Positions 1 to 9,092 of a DNA stretch of 64,000 nucleotides are shown in pieces. A program made the position numbers and the translations under genes. Location: positions 5,890,001 to 5,954,000 of the forward strand of contig WHVY01000005.1 in NCBI GenBank assembly GCA_022266195.1, written 5' to 3'. The notes below the pieces were generated by a model. The model saw only the letters and a program-made list of their open reading frames with translations, was not told the origin of the DNA and made no database searches. The stretch's first letter is position 1. Every line of letters begins with the position of its first letter. Origin of the DNA: Tetranychus cinnabarinus (taxonomy: Eukaryota; Arthropoda; Arachnida; Trombidiformes; Tetranychidae).

Positions 1-1029
1 GCATATCGGAAAATACATGAAGCTTCGTAGTTGAAATAATTTCAAACCATGTTTTGAATGCGATTGCACTTAAATATTTTTGGTTTTTTGTTTTATACAC
101 TTGAATATTTTGATGAAATCACAGGGTTACTGATCGAAACAATATTTTTGCTATTATTTTACATTCTTTTGGTGATATGGTTACTTTTAATTTTAATAAC
201 TTTTTTGTCCCTTTGGGTCGTTTGTATTGTTTGTTTGATGAAAAGCAATTGAGTTTTTATTTTTAGTTCATTGACTGTTTCAAGGATCATGATCAATAAT
301 CTTACCTGTTGAATATGATATTGATATGGGTTAATACAAACGGTTTAAAATCTTAATATCTTTTCGAAGTTGCTATGGCCTATCTGACTATCGATTAATG
401 TTAGTTGATTACATTGGCTGAACGTTTGATAAGTCAATTTACTGTTTATTTATGTAAATAAGTTTTATGCCAAATATTGACACTGAAAGTTGTGGTTTCA
501 TTGATAATAAAAAATGTATAATTATTATTAAAATATTAGAAAAAATTTATTGATCACAGAAAACTTTTTATACAATTTTTTTACAGTTTCACTATAAACT
601 TGGTTTTGGATGGTATTGGTTCAAATTTGGTTCATGACATTCAGAGGTAGGAAACAATTTAATTTGACTGCGGATCAAAATCAAAATGATCATTTTTTAG
701 AAGACATAGTTGACATTGACTGAAAAATGTAGATTTTTGAGAAAAATGAAAGTGGATTGGCAAACGAAGGCTCAACAGGAAACAGGAAATTGGATGAAGA
801 CTGGATATGCAAAAATTTGCATAATTTGATATTGTCTGAGGCAAGGCAAGGCTAAATATTGGCAAATGTTTAAAGTAGTCTGTCTGTGGCTATCTTCAGG
901 TTTATGGCGAAACATTTTTTAGCGAATTTCAACAAAAAATGAGAATATCTATAAAATTAAGAAATGCAGGTAAGTTTACCCTGTTAATAAAAACATGTAT
1001 CTCTACTCGACTTGTCTGGTTAGTAAACA
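1..1029. other. Left-edge non-coding stretch
   Basis: AT-rich sequence with only short chance reading frames (up to 68 codons) that show no signal, domain or splice pattern I recognise. The last 100 bases or so are the 3' flank of the Gly/Ala/Lys-rich gene, which lies on the minus strand. I see no RNA gene or repeat here. Confidence 0.5.
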
Positions 1030-1059
1030 CCTAAATAATTAAGTTACAATTTTGTTTGC

Positions 1060-1903
1060 TTATCGACCGAGCCCGAAACCAGCTCCACCACCGATTCCTT
1101 TGACTCCTGCGGCTCCAGCGGCTCCAGCAGCCTTCTTGAATCCACCAGCACCAGCAGCACCGGCTTTACCACCAACAGCACCTGCGGCTCCAGAGGCGAA
1201 TCCCTTTTTACCACCAGTAGCTCCACTCTTGAATCCAGAGGCTCCAGCAGCACCAGCAAAACCTCCTTTAGCTGCTTTTCCTCCAACAGCACCACCAGCA
1301 GCACCATGAGCAGCAGATTTGCCGAATTTGAAACCTTGGCTCATTCCGAACTTCTTGACTACACCGATCTTCTTGTTGTAACCAGCTCCTCCAGCCTTAG
1401 AGAAACCTCCCTTGGAGCCAAACTTTTTACCGAAAGCACCAGAAGCGAAACCACCCTTAGAAGCAGCACCCTTTGATCCACCAACAGCTCCTTTAGCGCC
1501 ATAAGCTGCACCTCCCTTTGCTCCTTTTGCACCAGCGGCATAACCAGCTTTTCCAGCCTTTGCACCTTTAAAACCGGCAGCTGCCCCACCAGCTGCTCCT
1601 CCTTTATAAGCACCGAGTCCTGCACCAGCTCCACCAGCGATTCCTGATTCGGCACCTTCTAAATCAGCTGATACATCTCGTCTTTCTCTTTCCAAAGCTA
1701 CGTCTTCTTCGCCATCGAAAGTTTCTTCAGCATCGAATTCCTCTTCGGCACGGACAAATTGAACACAAAGTATAAGAGTTGAGGCAAAAAGAGCGAATAA
1801 CTGAAACCAGAAAAAATTGAAAAGTAAAATTTGTGGAAAAAGTAAAAATCTCATGTTAGTTAAACAATAATAGTTGAACGATATTTACCAATTGCTTGTT
1901 CAT
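1060..1903 (-). CDS. Secreted Gly/Ala/Lys-rich protein precursor, copy 1
   Basis: Two exons: 1903-1889 (five codons, MNKQL) and 1800-1060, joined in phase 0 across an 88-bp GT-AG intron, giving 251 residues. The start is chosen because MNKQL followed by LFALFASTLILCVQFVRA makes a classical signal peptide; the longer open frame running up to 1854 only reads into the intron. After the signal comes an acidic stretch (about residues 25-45), then a dibasic RERR site followed by D, a furin-type cleavage motif. The remaining 200 or so residues are Gly/Ala/Lys repeats (GAKGGAAYGAKG-like units) that are almost free of acidic residues, so the processed product should be strongly cationic. The family is not recognised. 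A structural role (silk, cuticle, glue) or a cationic defence role both fit the architecture. A near-identical copy lies in the opposite orientation at 59523-60364. Confidence 0.88.
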
Positions 1904-2064
1904 GTTGATTATTTGTGGTACACAAAAAGTTTTCACTAAAATGTAGAAAAGTTAAAGTTATTAAAAATAAAGAGTTTTTTGTTGATTTGAATAGTTTGTT
2001 TGATTTGTTACTATCTCAATGAGCTTCGAAACTCAACTTGTACTGTTGTAACTTTTTCCGAGCA

Positions 2065-2072
2065 TTTTTATA
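2065..2072 (-). promoter_or_regulatory. TATA box of copy 1
   Basis: TATAAAAA on the minus strand, about 160 bases upstream of the ATG at 1903. The same box in the same surroundings precedes copy 2 at 59357-59364, so the core promoter was duplicated with the gene. Confidence 0.6.
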
Positions 2073-2706
2073 CTCAACTTTGGGAAGCGGGAAGAAAATG
2101 AGACAACTAAAGGTGAGTATATCCCATTAACCTTGTGGTATGTTTTTCTTGATTCGAGTGATTAAGAAAAGTAACCAATTATTAGCCTGGTTTGTTTTAG
2201 TGATAGTTTTGTCTTCCCTTGGATTTACTCGATAAGACAGATCTCGAGTAGGGTTAAATTTAGTTACAATTGCTGCTCATTGCATGATCAAGGAGCATAT
2301 CTCCGTTTTACTTTGTGTATGCAAAGATTTACTGGTTCTTGCTCATTTTCACTGGGAATTCCGTTCATGAGGTTTACTCAGGTTTTAACCAAATAAAATC
2401 ACAGAGCTTGAAAATTTGACAAGTCAATCGTGAAAAATGTACACAGATTGCTACAGTCAGAGGGAAATACAGAAAGTTAGTTACTGTGATAATTTTTGTT
2501 CTCGGATGAAATGAATAGGGATAAAGGATTAACGTGAAAAAAGTTTATTTATAATCAATAGATTATGGGTTTGAAATCGAATTCGATCGATTGTTATTTC
2601 ATATGTTATACAACTTTATACAATTATCGAAATACTTGATCAGCTGTAAATTTTAATGCAAAAAACTGAGATTGGAGGAATGGATGTGGATTCAAAATTC
2701 TGCAGC

Positions 2707-4794
2707 TTACACTTTGGTTTTACGGTTAAATCTTTTTTCTTTTGGATCAAAACCTTGTTCTTTCGAACCAAACAAGGCCCATTCTGGTGTTTCAAGAGCA
2801 TAGTCGAGAGCATCAAACTCTTCTTTTCCATCACTATCATAATAACGTTTAACAAGGGTGATAAATTTATCGAAATCAATCCATGTATGCCATTTTCCGT
2901 TTATTTTGAATTTCTTCTGAGCGATCAGGACACAATTTGAATGTTCATGTTCGGAAACTATTTCCCAATCATGGTCAATTTCAGCAGCCAATGCTTGACT
3001 AAATTTAACAACTTCTTCATGCCAAGGAACATTATCCATAGTTATTTTTCCAGCTTTACTAGTTCCGCAAAAGGTTACACCTTTGATTTCAATGAAATCT
3101 GGATTACCTTTGATGACAAGGTCGGCATAGTTTTCAATCTCATCTGTATTCCAAGATTTAACCAATGTTAATCTGTACACGGTTCGAATTTTTTTGTGGT
3201 GTAAAGCCTCAAGACTGAATATGAAACGATCCCAAGAATTTTTGAAAAGCGGTCTGTCAATTCTTTTCAAAGCTTCGGGAGTTGAGGCGTCTACAGAGAC
3301 ATAAAGCTGTGTAATGGGCGTCAAGTTTCGTATTTCTTCAGGAAATTGTGCGTTGGTGACTAGGAAAGTTGATATGCCCTTATAATGGAGTAATTTAAGT
3401 AATTCATTAATTTTAGGATACATTATTGGTTCACCAACAAGGGATAAGGCACAGTGTCTCACTTTGAAACCTTCTTCAATTCTTTCAGGTAACACACCAG
3501 GTACACCTTTGAACTCGTTTATCATTTTTACATGATTTTTTATAATCTCCTCGACAATAAAATCTGGTTCATTCATTTGCCATTTCCATTCAGTTCCAAC
3601 AGGATTTGTGTGATGACGCCAACAGAAGACACATTTATTGGCACAAGCAAGACTAGGAGTTGTTTCCATGCATCGATGACTCTCAATACCGTAGAAGGTG
3701 TGTTTATAGCATCCTCCTCTACCTCGAAGCATTGATTTGGTCCAACGGCACATTTTGACGGCAGAATGTGAACCAACCAATTTATATCCTTGTTTGGTGA
3801 GATTTTTTCTGATGATTTCATTGGTCATTTCTTTAACATCACCATTAGAAACTTTGTTTTTCTCGGGTAAAGCAACTAGATCTTCAATGTCCCCAATATC
3901 ATTTCGATTATTATGCTCGTCCTCTTCATAGTCGTCTTCCTCTTCTGAGCTTTCATGTTGGTCTGAAAATTCATCTGTAGCAAATAATACTTCTTCGTCG
4001 ATCTGATCGATCCAAGTTGCTTTAGCTTTACTTGACTGAAGTAAAAGGTCAATATTGGCAAGTACACGGTTATACCATGATTCTGCTACTTTAATAACGT
4101 CGTTCCCACTGTCTTCATCAAAAAGCTGAGTATCGAAAATTTTTACAGCTCCACTTTTGATAAATAATTCGTCAAAGTCGTTAGCTGCTTTACAAAATAA
4201 ATCTTTGTAAACAGAATTTCCTAAACCGAAGATTGCGAACGTGATTTTCTGCATCTCTTCATCATAATAACCAGCTTTTACTTTTGAAAAAAAATCAGCA
4301 GCTGAAGTAGGAGGATTACCATCGTCGTGGGTAGAGACAAAGAAGACAAGAGATATTGCACGAGAACCAGAAACTCCATGCTCTTTCAGGCAATTTTTCA
4401 GATCAAAATTAGCTACATCAGCTAGTATTGGCTTGATTTTATCAGAACAGCTAAGATCTCTAATTTTCTCATACATTAAGCAAGCTAATTTTCTTGATGT
4501 ACCTGTCTGTGTGGCATAAAGAATAATAATCACATAAGGTTGGTATTGATAGCCATTAGGAACATTTACAGCTGAGCAACATTTGTTCTCGGCAGCATCA
4601 TCTTTGCAGCCACAAGCATTTTGGCAGCATCCAGTTTGTCTCTCAGCATCATTTGCAGCTTTGTCTTCAAGTTCTTTAATTTGTTTCTTATTCCGGTATA
4701 TGTAAGCCACAGCAAACGTTGATATTATCACAGGTACAAAAAATCTATGTGTTAAAATGCCACTTAATCCTGGAAGGTTAAAAAATCTCTCCAT
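2707..4794 (-). CDS. TYW1: tRNA 4-demethylwyosine synthase TYW1
   Basis: An uninterrupted 695-residue frame, close to the human length of about 730. TYW1 makes the tricyclic 4-demethylwyosine from N1-methylguanosine 37 of tRNA-Phe using pyruvate and radical SAM chemistry, the second step of wybutosine synthesis. A hydrophobic segment at about residues 15-33 suggests an N-terminal membrane anchor, as in the human protein. A flavodoxin-like FMN domain follows (about 87-250), with YATQTGTS as the phosphate loop and FGLGNSVY. After an acidic linker (about 280-300) comes the radical SAM domain, with the cluster motif CANKCVFC (C384, C388, C391) and the family block RWTKSMLRGRGGCYKHTFYG just before it. 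A Cys-rich patch (about 56-73) sits between the anchor and the flavodoxin domain. No intron is needed, which is unusual for a gene this long here. Confidence 0.96.
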   Translation of the reverse strand: MERFFNLPGLSGILTHRFFVPVIISTFAVAYIYRNKKQIKELEDKAANDAERQTGCCQNACGCKDDAAENKCCSAVNVPNGYQYQPYVIIILYATQTGTSRKLACLMYEKIRDLSCSDKIKPILADVANFDLKNCLKEHGVSGSRAISLVFFVSTHDDGNPPTSAADFFSKVKAGYYDEEMQKITFAIFGLGNSVYKDLFCKAANDFDELFIKSGAVKIFDTQLFDEDSGNDVIKVAESWYNRVLANIDLLLQSSKAKATWIDQIDEEVLFATDEFSDQHESSEEEDDYEEDEHNNRNDIGDIEDLVALPEKNKVSNGDVKEMTNEIIRKNLTKQGYKLVGSHSAVKMCRWTKSMLRGRGGCYKHTFYGIESHRCMETTPSLACANKCVFCWRHHTNPVGTEWKWQMNEPDFIVEEIIKNHVKMINEFKGVPGVLPERIEEGFKVRHCALSLVGEPIMYPKINELLKLLHYKGISTFLVTNAQFPEEIRNLTPITQLYVSVDASTPEALKRIDRPLFKNSWDRFIFSLEALHHKKIRTVYRLTLVKSWNTDEIENYADLVIKGNPDFIEIKGVTFCGTSKAGKITMDNVPWHEEVVKFSQALAAEIDHDWEIVSEHEHSNCVLIAQKKFKINGKWHTWIDFDKFITLVKRYYDSDGKEEFDALDYALETPEWALFGSKEQGFDPKEKRFNRKTKV

Positions 4795-5147
4795 GTCAGG
4801 GTGACTGATTTGTTAAAATTTAAAGGTTGGTATAATGTTAACTTAATATTAATTAGTTATTAACTAAACAAAAAACAGTTGATGAACAATAAATTTATCT
4901 AAACAGCAAACTAATTTTTATCAAACGAAATGAAGCTTAAAATAGCCAACCAAGTTACTATGGGAACCATTACTTACCATGGTAATTACGACATCATACA
5001 TCAAACATGTAAATTGAAAGTTGTCTTGTTTCTGGTGAAATTAATGTTTACCTTCTTGAATCTCAATAGTATTGAACCAATACTGATTTAATTCTTCGTT
5101 ATTATGTTAAAAACGTCTTCAAGCTTGCAACTCTGAAATTTTAAGCA
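4795..5147. promoter_or_regulatory. Divergent TYW1/GSKIP promoter region
   Basis: Only 353 bases separate the two divergent start codons, so this gap must hold both 5' UTRs and a shared or back-to-back promoter. No TATA box is convincing, as expected for housekeeping genes. A short palindromic patch, TTACCATGGTAA, sits near 4975-4986. Confidence 0.5.
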
Positions 5148-5549
5148 ATGGCTAATGTTGAAAAATCATTTGATTCTTCATCTTCTTTTGATGATGAAGA
5201 GGAAGGTGATTGGACCAAGGAAGCCAGTTTCATAGTAAACGAATTCAAACTTGTTGTTAACGATATTCATGTCTCTCAGAAGCTGAAACAATCTGAAAAT
5301 CGAATCTATTTCAATTGTGAGACTAAGGAAGGCAATAGGTATTGTATTGAATTTACTGCTGCCGGATTTAAAATTGTTTCCAACTCTTACGATACCATAA
5401 ATGATGAGGAAAAGGATAAACAAGAGGAACAAGAAAGCTCTATATTTTATGAAACCATGAACGCTTTGCTTGATAAAGTGAGTCCACTGTATAGAAACGC
5501 ATTTAGCGATCAGCTTATTAATAAGTTGAACGCTTATGCTAGTCAGTGA
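5148..5549 (+). CDS. GSKIP: GSK3-beta-interacting protein (GSKIP) orthologue
   Basis: A single-exon frame of 133 residues; human GSKIP is 139. GSKIP is a small cytosolic scaffold that binds glycogen synthase kinase 3 beta and, in vertebrates, the PKA regulatory subunit. The N-terminus (residues 6-20) is Ser- and Asp/Glu-rich. The conserved core begins near residue 25, and the family signature NCETKEGNRYCIEFTAAGFK is at about residues 55-74. The C-terminal part (about 100-130, with ETMNALLDKVSPLYRNAF) matches the GSK3-binding helix region. The insertion DEEKDKQEEQES (about residues 84-95) before that helix is acidic and longer than in human. It is transcribed away from TYW1. Confidence 0.9.
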   Translation: MANVEKSFDSSSSFDDEEEGDWTKEASFIVNEFKLVVNDIHVSQKLKQSENRIYFNCETKEGNRYCIEFTAAGFKIVSNSYDTINDEEKDKQEEQESSIFYETMNALLDKVSPLYRNAFSDQLINKLNAYASQ

Positions 5550-5629
5550 TCAAAGCGGTTATGCTCAATATTTGATCAAAGTACATCAAAGTTAACCTCC
5601 GATTATTCACCTTGATGATTCCATTTATA

Positions 5630-5652
5630 AATAAATTATGTAGTCCAATAAA
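5630..5652 (+). terminator. Polyadenylation signals of GSKIP
   Basis: Two AATAAA hexamers at 5630-5635 and 5647-5652, about 80-100 bases after the GSKIP stop codon. The rest of 5550-6299 is the convergent 3' gap to DCP2, with no gene seen; a TTTATT at 6072-6077 could be the DCP2 signal on the other strand. Confidence 0.5.
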
Positions 5653-6299
5653 AATTTACTGTAATTGACATTTAATCACTATTTTTTCAAAAGTAATAAT
5701 TTCATAAAATATCAAGATACAACATCAATTTATTTTAAAAAACTAGAGATTTTTAAATATCGCAATTAAAATGGATGTATGATCGAAGTGAAACCTGAAT
5801 AAGTATCAATTGTATTACTAATTGTAGTAAAATTGGAAGTGCTTGAAATGTCCTCAATGCTCTAGTTGATCATTTTTTACATTTTTAAAATAACACTCGT
5901 TCACTGACCGTCTATGAATATTATAGAATTCAGGATTCATCTTCGTAAACATAGTTAATTTGTCAATAGTCAAGGTTCATTACATGTATACACTTTTAAA
6001 CAACGACATTTTAGGAAGGATTTGAGCAAATCTATGGAAAAGTCAGGTTTGCTCATTCGGATGACATTTTTTTTATTTGATAGTCGAGGCTTAAGACGAT
6101 GATCAATGATCAATCACAATGATGTATTGAATCTTGTGAATTCTTTTCTTTAGCAAGAGATGAAAATCGGAAAGGAGAGAGAAAAATAGATTCTCATTTA
6201 AGATTGTTGATGATGGTGGTCTAACATAGTCCAAAAAAGTGTTCAGGCCGCTTGTGTCATGAAAGGGAAGCAATACAACTTTGAAACTGATGTTTATCT

Positions 6300-7531
6300 T
6301 TAACCTTTCCCCTGTTTGCTATTTGGTTCATCAAGTATCTGACTCCAAATCTTGTTCCAATCAATGTTAAACTCATCCCAAGATTTTGCCCAAAATTTTG
6401 TGATGCTTGGATGCTGAATTCGAGAAGCATTTAAGATATGCTTCTTTTCGCTTATTCGAAGCTTCTTTTGTTCATAGATCCATCTCTTCAGATGTCTGAA
6501 GAATAAACAATTGTTATTTCATGAATATGTCTACAGCTTAATTTTGTATTAACTTACTTGATGAATGGAATTGCCATGAAGAAAACATTAGCATTGAGAT
6601 CTTTCTCACTTTTATGAGTAGGTAATTTACTCACTGGAAACCACTTGATGTCTTTGATCTCACCTCGAGTTTGAGCGACAAATTTCTCGGATTTATTAAC
6701 ACCGGGAACAATATATAATCGAACATTTGTGTCTCTCACTTTCAGTTCGATGTAATCATCAGCTTTAATCAAACGACTACAATCGAATCCAGTTTCTTCT
6801 TTGACCTCTCGACAAGCACAAAGAACAGGATCTTCTTCTGCATTAACTTTGCCCTTCGGAAAACCCCAACTTGTTTGGGAACAAAACCCTTGTACCATTA
6901 AAACCTAGTGAAAGATGAAAATATGATAAAACCATACAATGAGAATTATTTACTGAACTTACATGCTCCATGGCATCATCTAAAAGTATGGCCCCATAAG
7001 TGGGCACATTAGACTTATACTCTTGCCATTGTTTAAAATAAATGTCAAATTCTTTGAGAAAAATTTTCAGAAATGGGACATGATTAAACATAACTCGGGC
7101 AAAAGCTCGAAGTTGCACCTTAGGTAAGCTAGGTCGTTGGACGCGAAAAAAATCCTTGTAAAACCAATGGGCTGACTCGATTTGAAACATTGCTCTGATG
7201 ACGTTTTCCCGCTCATGTTGAGGCAGGTTGATGATGAATCGACTTGAGTGAAGAAGCAGAAAATAAAAGATATGGATAGGTTAGGTTAGCAATGACAGGT
7301 GAGAATTGTTTGTTCATCTTTCAAATTAAAACAAAACATATGATAGGAGAAGGGTAGAAACAAATGATATCAGTTAAAGAAAGCATAATCAGTCACAGAA
7401 ATATCGAGTATAATATTAAGTATTCAATAATAGTTACCAAAAATAAGGTTTTATAGTAAATTTACTCACCTACTCAAGTCATCCAATATGTCAATTGGAA
7501 TTGAAAATGACTGGTTATCTGAATATTGCAT
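6300..7531 (-). CDS. DCP2: mRNA-decapping enzyme DCP2, short form
   Basis: Four exons: 7531-7470, 7242-6963, 6904-6558 and 6495-6300. Phases agree at every junction and give 294 residues. DCP2 removes the m7G cap from mRNA in the cytoplasm and in P-bodies. The N-terminal regulatory domain includes SSRFIINLP and FQIESAHWFYKDF (Box A). The Nudix box GX5EX7REVKEETGF spans about residues 132-154, with the catalytic E147, E150 and E151. The Box B region follows, up to FFMAIPFI. The remaining tail is only about 60 residues and contains a Trp-rich amphipathic segment, KFWAKSWDEFNIDWNKIW. Human DCP2 is about 420 residues and fly DCP2 is much longer, so the long disordered tail that binds decapping partners is missing or lies in an isoform not seen here. 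The start MQYSDNQSF is in family context. Confidence 0.93.
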
Positions 7532-8040
7532 CTTTTTGAAAACGATGGAATATAAAGAACTGTAAAAAGAGGTAATCAATAAATAAAATAGACAATGAGG
7601 GTCAAAGATGATGATGAGCAATTAACATGGAAAAAGGAGCGAGAGGCGATCCATTAAGTAAAGATGTGAGAAAGCAAAAGAAAACAAAAATGAGTTCTAA
7701 TCATATGCTTCTTTTCATTATAGAGGGTAGCTAGGTGATGATAAAGAGGCCGATAAAAAAGAGAGAGAATAAAGACCAAGTTGTCATTTAACTGTGATCA
7801 AATGTTGATTAGATCGTTTTGATTTGTTTATTTATACAATTTAACTATTTTTTAACCAAAGTAAAAAATTATTACATCAAAAGAACGGACAATATTGATC
7901 CTTTGAATAATTAGGAAATTATTAGACTGACCCCCGATCTTGCCATGACGTACTACAAGTTGGATGCTTAAATCAAAACAAACCATCAATTAGGACCTTT
8001 GAGTGTTCTCATCTAAATAATATCAATAAATTATCGCAAA
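7532..8040. promoter_or_regulatory. Divergent DCP2/AIP promoter region
   Basis: A 509-base gap between divergent start codons. It must contain both 5' UTRs and the promoters. No TATA box stands out. The segment near 7930-7950 holds a GC-richer patch with a TGACGTA CRE-like core in otherwise AT-rich DNA. Confidence 0.4.
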
Positions 8041-9092
8041 ATGAAGAAAGTTATTTATCCTGGTAAAGGTGATATACCAGAATTTCATCCGGAGTCAAAG
8101 GTAAGACATTTTGTTTGATTACATATCACAATACCTCTATTAATCTGAGTTGTCTTTTTGAAATCCATTTTTTTCAGGCTATCTTTCATTTTCAAACCAT
8201 CAAGATTGTTAATGGCGAGGAAAAGATTATTGATGATAGTCGAAAATTGGGCAAGCCAATGGAATTACTGATTGGTAAAAAATTTAAACTAGAAATTTGG
8301 GAAACTCTCATCAAAACAATGAGGATTGGTGAAGTTGCTCGTTTCCATTGCAAAGCAGCTACAGTGTTAAATTATCCTTTTGTTTCCAAGCAATTTCGTA
8401 GATTTGCCAATAATGGAGCCAAAGATGAACATGGTGATAATGAGGAAGCTCATACCCATGAATCGCATTGTTGTGGAATGGCTCTTCAAAAGTCATGTGG
8501 TTTTAGTGATTTGGATGAGCTGATTAAATCACCAAGTGATTTGTATTTTGTCATTGAACTTTTAGAGGTTATTTCTCATGATAGCTATGAGAAGGAGATT
8601 TGGCAAATGACAAGTGAAGAACAATTAAGACAGACAGGTGATTTAAAGGAAAAGGGGAATCAAGCCTTTCGCCAAAATGATTATTCTACTGCCTGTCAAT
8701 TGTATGAGAAAGCTTTAGCCATTCTAGAGCAGCTTATATTAAAAGAGAAACCCGGAGATGAGGAATGGATAGCTTTAGATGAAATGAGAATACCATTCTA
8801 TTCCAATTTGGCCCAATGTCGACTCAATCTGACTGATTATTATGCCGCTAGAAGAGCTTGTGATGAAGTGATTAAAAGACAAGACAAAAATGTTAAAGCT
8901 TGGTTTCGACGAGGCAAGGCCAACCTTGGTATTGGAGAATATGATTTAGCGGTCGCTGATTTTGAAAAAGTCGTTTCTTTGGACCCTAATTTACAACAAA
9001 CAGTGGCCAAGTATCTGGCGCAAGTGGAAAGAGAAAGAAAATTGTCTATCGAGAAAGAAAAAAGTATTTTCGCGTCAAAGCTATTCAGTTGA
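8041..9092 (+). CDS. AIP: AH receptor-interacting protein (AIP/XAP2) orthologue
   Basis: Two exons, 8041-8100 (20 codons, from MKKVIYPGKG) and 8178-9092, joined in phase 0, give 324 residues; human AIP is 330. AIP is a cytosolic HSP90 co-chaperone that joins client complexes such as the aryl hydrocarbon receptor. An FKBP-like domain spans about residues 1-155, with the family blocks DDSRKLGKPMELLIGKKFKL and SHCCGMA. Three TPR motifs follow (about 174-207, 225-257 and 258-291), with NVKAWFRRGKAN and FEKVVSLDP, and then a C-terminal basic helix ending in FSKLF-like residues. The second exon alone has an upstream in-frame extension into the intron, which is not part of the protein. It is divergent from DCP2. 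Confidence 0.95.

Larger units (their letters stand above)
1030..2520. repeat. Left arm of a 1.5-kb inverted duplication
   Basis: The reverse complement of this stretch matches about 58905-60400. The match covers both exons, the intron, the TATA box and several hundred bases of upstream DNA. It is nearly exact from about 1050 to 2400 and decays with indels and substitutions at both ends. Edges are approximate, set by eye. Confidence 0.85.

Noticed and set aside
1052..1309. Pro/Ala-rich frame on the plus strand (and the mirror frame at 60115-60372)
   Set aside because: It is the antisense shadow of the Gly/Ala/Lys-rich coding exon; the sense frame has a signal peptide, intron and promoter.
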